Shown here piece after piece: positions 1 through 4,290 of a DNA stretch of 5,643 nucleotides. Made by a program: the position numbers and the translations under genes. The DNA lies in assembly GCA_017619905.1 (NCBI GenBank), contig JAFZRK010000125.1, positions 1-5,643 on the forward strand, read 5' to 3'. Origin of the DNA: Bacillota bacterium. GTDB lineage: Bacteria > Bacillota > Clostridia > Peptostreptococcales > Anaerovoracaceae. Every line of letters starts with the position of its first letter. Positions within the stretch are counted from its first letter, which is position 1. Under the pieces are notes generated by a model, which worked only from the letters and a program-made list of their open reading frames with translations, was not told the DNA's origin and made no database searches.

Positions 1-588
1 AAGGAAGCGCCCGGGCTTGAAGAATGACAGGCTCACCATTGCGGCGGCCATGGTCTCCTTTATCGGCGCGGGGACGTCCTTAACGCGGTAGCCGCGGTCG
101 TGCAGGCCGGGTCCGCTGGAGTTTATCATAAGCACGAACTCGTCCTTCTGCGCCATGAAACGCACGGCGTAGACTGGACCGTTCTTCGCGAAGCGCTCCA
201 CGCCGTACACGCCGCCGAGCCGCTTGATCATCGCCTTTTCTATTATCGACTGGCAGGCGGGAACGCTGTGCAGGGTGGATCTGGCGGAGCTTCCGGTAAC
301 GGAGAAGTGCGCGTTCACCGGCAGCCAGTCCTCCCAGGGCAGGGCCTCCGTTGCTCTGAACAGTTCGTCGAAGGTCTTTGCGGTGAACCCGCCCATCTTT
401 ACGTAGACGCGGTCCGCGCAGCGCAGCCACAGGTTGGAGCGCACCAAAGCGCGGAGGTCTCCCTTGTAGGTGAGCCGTCCGTTCCTGGAGTCCGTTATTT
501 CGTAACCGAGAGTTTCTATCTCCCTTTTTACGACGGCCTCCAGCCCGAAGGTGGAGGTCGCTATTATCTCGAACTGTCTTTCGTCCAA
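1..588 (-). CDS. THUMP-domain class I SAM-dependent RNA methyltransferase (RlmL N-terminal half/YpsC type), C-terminus cut by window edge
   Basis: Predicted to methylate guanine N2 in rRNA using S-adenosylmethionine, in the cytoplasm. Only the first 196 residues are present; the family is usually about 370-390. Residues 6-30 (FEIIATSTFGLEAVVKREI, then ETLGYE) are the typical opening of YpsC-like proteins. Residues about 40-155 form the THUMP RNA-binding region, followed by GLHDRGYRVKDVPAPIKETM (161-180), the family segment just before the Rossmann fold. The SAM-binding DPFCGSG motif would lie immediately beyond the edge, so catalysis cannot be checked. The frame is open from a stop at 649-651 and contains no ATG or GTG before the conserved region, so TTG at 588-586 is the only reasonable start. 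It lies 66 bp downstream of the TIR-like gene and is probably co-transcribed. The family is clear; the exact target base is not, so no symbol is given. Confidence 0.9.
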   Translation of the reverse strand, partial: MDERQFEIIATSTFGLEAVVKREIETLGYEITDSRNGRLTYKGDLRALVRSNLWLRCADRVYVKMGGFTAKTFDELFRATEALPWEDWLPVNAHFSVTGSSARSTLHSVPACQSIIEKAMIKRLGGVYGVERFAKNGPVYAVRFMAQKDEFVLMINSSGPGLHDRGYRVKDVPAPIKETMAAAMVSLSFFKPGRFL

Positions 589-622
589 GTTATTCTCTGC
601 GCTGTCTTTCGTCCACGTTATT
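574..622 (-). repeat. Imperfect direct repeat duplicating the methyltransferase start region
   Basis: Two 21-bp copies, at 574-594 and 602-622, match at 20 of 21 positions and are offset by 28 bp. Read leftward each copy is AATAAC, then a start-like codon, then GACGAAAGACAG. The single mismatch is the first base of that codon: TTG in the copy used by the methyltransferase (588-586) and GTG in the upstream copy (616-614). Because 28 is not a multiple of three, the upstream copy reads in a different frame from the downstream gene. Confidence 0.9.
590..616 (-). CDS. Possible 8-codon upstream ORF (leader peptide) before the methyltransferase
   Basis: GTG at 616-614 opens a reading frame coding MDERQRRE and ending in TAA at 592-590, one base before the TTG start of the methyltransferase. 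It arises directly from the start-region duplication, since its first five codons are the same as those of the methyltransferase (MDERQ). The sequence upstream, GGAAATAATAAC, offers only a weak ribosome binding site. It could feed ribosomes to the TTG start by termination and reinitiation, or it could be an untranslated by-product of the duplication. Nothing in the peptide (no run of one amino acid) suggests classical attenuation. Confidence 0.3.
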   Translation of the reverse strand: MDERQRRE

Positions 623-627
623 ATTTC

Positions 628-647
628 CGGAGCCGCGCGCCGCTCCG
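628..647 (-). other. GC-rich inverted repeat between the TIR-like gene and the methyltransferase
   Basis: CGGAGC and GCTCCG form a 6-bp perfect stem around an 8-base GC-only loop. Read leftward the hairpin begins 7 bases after the TIR-like stop codon and ends 11 bases before the GTG of the small upstream ORF. It is not followed by a run of T (the next bases are GAAATAATAAC), so it is not a canonical intrinsic terminator. It might stabilise the 3' end of the upstream message, cause pausing, or limit access to the downstream start. Confidence 0.45.
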
Positions 648-654
648 TTCACAC

Positions 655-1599
655 TTACAGCTTTACTATCGCGTAAACGACGATCGCGATGATTATCACC
701 GAATATATTATTGCGAACAGCTTGGGTATGCGCTTTTCGCTGCTCGTAAACGATACGTATTTCCTGTTGTTGAGCTTGTCGCTCATTATGCGCCACTCCA
801 CGTCGTACAGGGCCACCGGCAGCTGCTCCTCCAGGAGGTTTATGACCTTCATCTTGGCAGCGTTGAGCGTTCCGTAGGCGGTAAGGATGTTTATCCAGGC
901 GATGTCCAGGATGATGCCCGCCACGCACATGAAGCCGACTACGTACAGGTTCGCCGGGGCTTTGACTACGCCCAGCACTATGCCCACGATGGCGGTGAGC
1001 GCGCTGTTGACGGTTATGTAGAAGGAGTTGACGTCCTGCCTGCGGGCCACCAGGTCCTCCGAGGTCTTCTGGAACATGGTGTACTGCTCCACGAGCTCCG
1101 CCTGATGCTCGCTCTTCTTCTGCGGATCCAGCTTTTCGTAGGCCGGCGAGAATATGTTGTAGTAACCCTTGGCGTAGTTGTCTATGCGCTCCTTGATCTG
1201 CGGCAGCGTCATCTGTTCCGCGACCGGTCTGTTCTGCTTCGTGAAGCGGTCTACCGAGTACATGTAGGACGGGACCGGGTACCTGCCGCGGTTGTAGATC
1301 ATTATCTGCTTGTTGAGCTTGACGGCCTGCGCGACCTCCCAGCCCATGGTGTCTTCCTTGCCGGGGTCCGAAGTGTTCTCGCCCAAGACCACTATCACCA
1401 CGTGGGCCATCTTTATCTTTTTTCTGGCGTCGGCTTTCCAGCTGGATGCCTTTCCGGATTCCAGCGTCAGGATGTTGGAGCTGCCGCCCGCATTGTCGGG
1501 CTCGCCTTCCACGGTCTTAAGGCCGAGCAGGAAGGGCTCTATGCGGTCTTTCACGAAGTCATAGTCGCTGCCTGCGTGCACTACGAATACATTTACCAT
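655..1599 (-). CDS. TIR-like domain fused to RipA-like three-helix membrane domain; candidate membrane effector
   Basis: A 314-residue protein in two parts. Residues 1-110 look like the ThsB/MTH538 type of TIR-like domain: strand VNVFVVHAGSD (2-12), HVVIVVLGENTSD (66-78), then GWEVAQAVKLNKQIMIY (86-102), where E88 is at the place of the TIR catalytic glutamate. Residues about 165-314 resemble the RipA family of octameric membrane proteins: EQYTMFQKTSEDLVARRQ (171-188), helices at about 192-212 and 216-237, the segment NAAKMKVINLLEEQLPVALYDVEW (246-269), and a third helix at 294-313. No signal peptide is present, so the TIR-like part should be cytosolic. Domain matches are by eye. By analogy with TIR and SLATT-type systems it may process NAD or sense a nucleotide signal and disturb the membrane; this is inference. 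Start ATG at 1599 has GAAAGG 7 bases upstream, overlapping the stop of the EEP gene, which implies coupling. A plain stress or house-keeping membrane role remains possible. Confidence 0.85.
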   Translation of the reverse strand: MVNVFVVHAGSDYDFVKDRIEPFLLGLKTVEGEPDNAGGSSNILTLESGKASSWKADARKKIKMAHVVIVVLGENTSDPGKEDTMGWEVAQAVKLNKQIMIYNRGRYPVPSYMYSVDRFTKQNRPVAEQMTLPQIKERIDNYAKGYYNIFSPAYEKLDPQKKSEHQAELVEQYTMFQKTSEDLVARRQDVNSFYITVNSALTAIVGIVLGVVKAPANLYVVGFMCVAGIILDIAWINILTAYGTLNAAKMKVINLLEEQLPVALYDVEWRIMSDKLNNRKYVSFTSSEKRIPKLFAIIYSVIIIAIVVYAIVKL

Positions 1600-1606
1600 G
1601 GGAGCG

Positions 1607-1612
1607 CCTTTC
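1607..1612 (-). promoter_or_regulatory. Ribosome binding site of the TIR-like/RipA-like gene
   Basis: GAAAGG lies 7 bases before ATG 1599-1597. Its first base is the last base of the EEP gene's TAG stop (1614-1612), so a ribosome ending on the first gene is already at the second start. Confidence 0.6.
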
Positions 1613-2685
1613 TAATTCAGTATGAATTCCATATAAACCGGGTTGTGGTCCGAGTACTTGAACTGCGTGTCGATGACGTCTGCCCCGACCACTTTAATGT
1701 TGTCCGTCACCATGAAGCCGTCGATCGTGAGCACGTACTGTCCCTGGTGATACGGCCCGTCAGCGTTGCGGCAGGAGGGCACGGGCGACGCTTCGTTCAG
1801 CGGCTTTACCAGAGTTACCGGGTATCCGTCGAAGGTCTCCGGCGGTATGGGCTGCGCCCAGGTGTACTCTATGTCCGACTTTCCGAAGTACACGGAGGAG
1901 TCCCCGAGTATGTCCTTGTTGAAGTCGCCGCCGGCTATCACGTAGTTGCCTTTCTTATATTCTTCCTGCATGCAGTCCAGGATGATGCGGAGCTGCTCGT
2001 AGGCGATCTTTCCGTCCGAGGTGTATGCGGAAAGGTGGAAGTTCATCAGCACCAGCTCCTTGCCGTTTGCGGTGGGTATGCGGTTTACGGAGAAGCAGCG
2101 GTCCAGATCCATGAACTGGGAGAAGCCGCTCTCTATGGGCAGTTCCCTGCGGACCGCGGAGTCGATCTTAAAGGTCGAGAACACCATGAGACCCGCGCGG
2201 GATATTCCGTGCGGCTGAGTGAGCGGATACATGAGGAAGGGCGAGTCGTAGTTCTGCGCGAAGGTGTACCAGCAGTTGTCGAAGGCCGCAGTTACGTATT
2301 CCCTCTCATCGAAGTGGTTGCTTCTGGTGGAGTCTATGTCCACCTCCTGGACGTAGTAGAAGTCCGCCTTGTCCGTTTTAATGCGTTCGGCTATGGCTTT
2401 AAGGTTTGCGTCCAGACGCTCTTTGGACCAGGCCCAGCTCTGCGTGCCGCCGTCCATGAAGAACCCGTAGTCGTCCTCGTAGGCGCCGAAGCCGATGTTC
2501 CAGGACACGAGCTTGTAGGTCTTTCCGGTCTCCGGTCTGTCCGCAGAGGCCGATCCGCCTTCTACGGTAAGCGCAGTGTTGTCGCCTATCCTGTGGGATG
2601 CGATGAACAGGTACGCAGCGTAAGCGGCAGCGATGACGACGATCGCGATCAGTATGCAAAGTATTACTTTAAGAAGCTTCTTCAT
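1612..2685 (-). CDS. Membrane-anchored endonuclease/exonuclease/phosphatase (EEP) family protein
   Basis: A metal-dependent phosphodiesterase or phosphatase of the DNase I-like EEP fold, 357 residues. The N-terminus MKKLLK followed by a hydrophobic stretch (about 7-29) is a signal anchor; with the lysines inside, the catalytic domain should face outward. The EEP set is complete by eye: N63 in SWNIGFGAY, E114 in QEVD, H217 in FHLSAY, D254 and N256 in GGDFNKD, D322 in TIDGF, and D346-H347 in SDHNPV. The segment SFFMDGG-like (GFFMDGG, 74-80) and YDSPFLMYPLTQPHG (146-160) match a family common in Clostridia whose substrate is unknown to me; nucleic acid, phosphoinositide-like and sugar-phosphate substrates are all possible. 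GGAGGG sits 6 bases before ATG 2685. It is the first gene of the leftward operon, with 12 bp to the TIR-like gene. Family confident, substrate not. Confidence 0.9.
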   Translation of the reverse strand: MKKLLKVILCILIAIVVIAAAYAAYLFIASHRIGDNTALTVEGGSASADRPETGKTYKLVSWNIGFGAYEDDYGFFMDGGTQSWAWSKERLDANLKAIAERIKTDKADFYYVQEVDIDSTRSNHFDEREYVTAAFDNCWYTFAQNYDSPFLMYPLTQPHGISRAGLMVFSTFKIDSAVRRELPIESGFSQFMDLDRCFSVNRIPTANGKELVLMNFHLSAYTSDGKIAYEQLRIILDCMQEEYKKGNYVIAGGDFNKDILGDSSVYFGKSDIEYTWAQPIPPETFDGYPVTLVKPLNEASPVPSCRNADGPYHQGQYVLTIDGFMVTDNIKVVGADVIDTQFKYSDHNPVYMEFILN

Positions 2686-2691
2686 GACGGT

Positions 2692-2697
2692 CCCTCC
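2692..2697 (-). promoter_or_regulatory. Ribosome binding site of the EEP gene
   Basis: GGAGGG ends 6 bases before ATG 2685-2683, a near-ideal site that fixes the start. It directly abuts the palindrome at 2698-2709, so any hairpin there would border the site. Confidence 0.75.
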
Positions 2698-2709
2698 GGC
2701 CGTACGGCC
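2698..2709. other. Perfect 12-bp palindrome at the predicted leftward transcription start
   Basis: GGCCGTACGGCC is its own reverse complement. It begins about 7 bases after the leftward -10 box, so it covers roughly +1 to +12 of the EEP transcript and touches the ribosome binding site. It could be a repressor operator. Its lack of a loop makes an RNA hairpin possible only with inner bases unpaired. Function is inferred from position only. Confidence 0.45.
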
Positions 2710-2715
2710 AAAAAG

Positions 2716-2745
2716 ATTATACCACGGGCGCCGGCGCCGCGTAAA
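2716..2745 (-). promoter_or_regulatory. Leftward sigma-A-type extended -10 promoter for the EEP/TIR-like operon
   Basis: On the minus strand TATAAT (2721-2716) is a perfect -10 box preceded by TGG, giving the extended form TGGTATAAT. A weak -35, TTTACG (2745-2740), lies 18 bases upstream and matches 4 of 6 consensus bases. Predicted start is near 2709, about 24 bases before the EEP start codon. Confidence 0.7.
2727..2738. other. Perfect 12-bp palindrome inside the leftward promoter spacer
   Basis: GGCGCCGGCGCC (two GGCGCC units, itself fully palindromic) fills the centre of the 18-bp spacer between the proposed -35 and -10. A repressor dimer bound here would block RNA polymerase. It may be chance in GC-rich DNA, although the surrounding promoter DNA is AT-rich on both sides. 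Confidence 0.4.
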
Positions 2746-2812
2746 TGCCGCGGATGTGTAGTTGATAAAAAATAGACACAGTGCGCGGGCAAGGGCCTGT
2801 GCCGCGTGAGCC

Positions 2813-2828
2813 GCTATAATGCTATAAT
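2813..2828 (+). promoter_or_regulatory. Rightward promoter with tandemly duplicated -10 octamer, for the MATE/GTPase operon
   Basis: GCTATAAT occurs twice in a row (2813-2820 and 2821-2828), giving two perfect TATAAT boxes at 2815-2820 and 2823-2828. The second is preceded by TGC and so is an extended -10. No good TTGACA-like hexamer lies 16-18 bases upstream of either, which fits reliance on the extended -10. The predicted start from the second box is near 2835, leaving a short leader of about 23 bases before the MATE start. Confidence 0.7.
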
Positions 2829-2848
2829 AATTTATCGCAAAGAATTAC

Positions 2849-2857
2849 GGGGTGATC
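2849..2857 (+). promoter_or_regulatory. Ribosome binding site deciding the MATE start
   Basis: GGGGTGATC runs directly into ATG 2858. It pairs with the 3' end of 16S rRNA (AGGAGGTGATC consensus), putting the GG core 5 bases before the ATG. A GTG at 2852 is in frame but lies inside this site and has nothing suitable upstream, so ATG 2858 is preferred. Confidence 0.7.
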
Positions 2858-4282
2858 ATGGCGGAAAAGGCAGGGCTTGCCGAAAGGCGGGCCGAAAGAA
2901 GAGAGATGATGATCAGCGGGAACCTTCTTAAGGTGATCCCGATCGTTGCGCTGCCCATGATCGTCTCCATGCTCATAGACGCTCTGTACAACCTGGCGGA
3001 CACGTACTTCGTCAGCCAGCTGGGCATAACCGCCACCGCGGCCGTGGGAGTCAACGATTCGCTGCTGCACCTTATGCGCTCCGTGGCCATGGCGTTCGGC
3101 ATGGGCGCGTCCAGTCCCATCTCCAAGCTAATGGGAGCCAAGCGTGAGGACGAAGCCAGCAGGGTGGCGTCCACGGCGGTGTTCTCGTCCATGATAATGC
3201 TCAGCTTCCTGGCGGCCATAGCGTACGCTTTCAGGGAGAGCTTCGTGGTATTTCTGGGAGCCACGGAAGGCGCAACTCCCTACGCAGTGGAGTATGCCAC
3301 GTTCATACTGATCTCCGCGCCGTTCACGGCGGGCGAGGTAACGTGCAGCCACACTCTGCGCGCGGAAGGCAGCACTACATATTCCATGATAGGCATGGTC
3401 TCCGGCTGCGTCATAAACGTCATCCTGGACCCGATCTTCATAAACGTGTTCGGCATGGGCGTGGGCGGCGCGGCTCTTGCCACCACCATTTCCAAGGCGA
3501 TAAGCTTCGCCATCCTGATAAGCCCGTTCCTGCGCGGAAAGACGCTTATAGAGCTCAAGTTCAAATTCTTCACTCCCAAGTGGGAGATCTACAAAGAGAT
3601 AGCCAAGATGGGCATCCCCACGCTCCTGCGTTCCAGTGTCATGAGCTTGTCCGCGGTGTTCATCAACAACATGGCGCGGCTCTTCGGAGATTCCGCTCTT
3701 GCGGCGGTGTCCGTGGCCAACAAGTGCGCCCGTCTGGTGGGGTCGGCGGTGCTCGGCTTCGGGCAGGGCCTTCAGCCGATAGGCGGCTACTGCTGGGGAG
3801 CCCGTAAGTACGCAAGGGTTCGCAAGGCGTTCTGGACCAGCACCGGGATAGGCGCTGTAGTGGCGCTGGTGCTCGGCGCGGCGATGTTCATATTCACGCC
3901 TCAGATACTGGGGCTGTTCATGGATGTGGAGAAGGACGCGGAGACCCTGCGCATAGGCACGCTGATGCTCCGCACGCAGTGCATAACCATGTTCCCGCAC
4001 GTGTGGGTAATGATAATAAACGGTCTGTATCAGGCGCTCGGGAGGCCTGTGGAGGCGACGATACTGGGCCTTTCCAGGCAGGTCATATTCCTTATCCCGG
4101 CGGCGTTCATTCTCAGCAAGACCGTCGGCGTGAACGGACTGGCATGCTCGCAGGCGGTGGCGGACATCCTCAGCTTGATCATCTCCGTTACGCTTGTAAT
4201 ACATCAGATGAAGAAGATAAAGAAGCTGCGGGACGGCGATGAGCCCCTGGCCGGCTACGGCCTTGCCAGAAAGATGGAGTAG
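2858..4282 (+). CDS. MATE family efflux transporter
   Basis: A 474-residue integral membrane protein expected to export drugs or other organic cations by Na+ or H+ antiport; 12 helices and about 450-480 residues are usual for the family. The two MatE repeats are visible: the first begins at about 25 (VIPIVALPMIVSMLIDALYNLADTYFVSQLG, 26-56), and the second at about 250 (MGIPTLLRSSVMSLSAVFIN, 251-270). Other family segments are LRAEG (167-171), INVILDPIFI (186-195), GVGGAALATTISK (201-213) and GFGQGLQPIGGYCWGARKY (300-318). The C-terminus is a basic cytosolic tail (MKKIKKLRDGDE). It resembles the MepA-like branch common in Clostridia; substrate cannot be read from sequence. It opens the rightward operon, and its TAG stop overlaps the ribosome binding site of the GTPase gene, so the two are probably translated together. 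Confidence 0.95.
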   Translation: MAEKAGLAERRAERREMMISGNLLKVIPIVALPMIVSMLIDALYNLADTYFVSQLGITATAAVGVNDSLLHLMRSVAMAFGMGASSPISKLMGAKREDEASRVASTAVFSSMIMLSFLAAIAYAFRESFVVFLGATEGATPYAVEYATFILISAPFTAGEVTCSHTLRAEGSTTYSMIGMVSGCVINVILDPIFINVFGMGVGGAALATTISKAISFAILISPFLRGKTLIELKFKFFTPKWEIYKEIAKMGIPTLLRSSVMSLSAVFINNMARLFGDSALAAVSVANKCARLVGSAVLGFGQGLQPIGGYCWGARKYARVRKAFWTSTGIGAVVALVLGAAMFIFTPQILGLFMDVEKDAETLRIGTLMLRTQCITMFPHVWVMIINGLYQALGRPVEATILGLSRQVIFLIPAAFILSKTVGVNGLACSQAVADILSLIISVTLVIHQMKKIKKLRDGDEPLAGYGLARKME

Positions 4283-4285
4283 GAG
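4281..4285 (+). promoter_or_regulatory. Ribosome binding site of the TetM-like GTPase, overlapping the MATE stop
   Basis: AGGAG (4281-4285) lies 5 bases before ATG 4291 and shares its first two bases with the MATE TAG stop (4280-4282). This supports translational coupling and fixes the GTPase start. Confidence 0.75.
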
Positions 4286-4290
4286 AGGAC

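Noticed and set aside
80..430. A 116-codon minus-strand frame starting with ATG
   Set aside because: It is arginine-rich and unstructured, and overlaps the THUMP methyltransferase, which reads in a different minus frame without an ATG and matches its family throughout.
100..2775. A very long plus-strand open frame (891 codons) opposite the three leftward genes
   Set aside because: It runs antisense through three convincingly conserved proteins, lacks any recognisable domain, is compositionally odd (rich in V, H, Y, R, G) and has no proper ribosome binding site. It exists because GC-rich codon usage removes stops from the complementary frame.
2762..2778. TTGATA (2762-2767) and TAGACA (2773-2778) as -35 boxes of the rightward promoter
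   Set aside because: Both are good hexamers, but they lie more than 30 bases upstream of either TATAAT, and no -10 is found at 16-18 bases from them.
2777..2801. CACAG ... CTGTG inverted repeat as a terminator or riboswitch stem
   Set aside because: The stem is only 5 bp with a 15-base loop, no T-tract follows, and it lies upstream of the predicted rightward start site.
2852..2857. GTG at 2852 as the MATE start (two extra residues)
   Set aside because: The GTG is part of the GGGGTGATC ribosome binding site, and no Shine-Dalgarno sequence precedes it; ATG 2858 has ideal spacing.
3128..4204. A 358-codon minus-strand frame inside the MATE gene
   Set aside because: It is rich in R, H, Y and A with no domain or hydrophobic pattern, and is the antisense shadow of a clearly conserved transporter.
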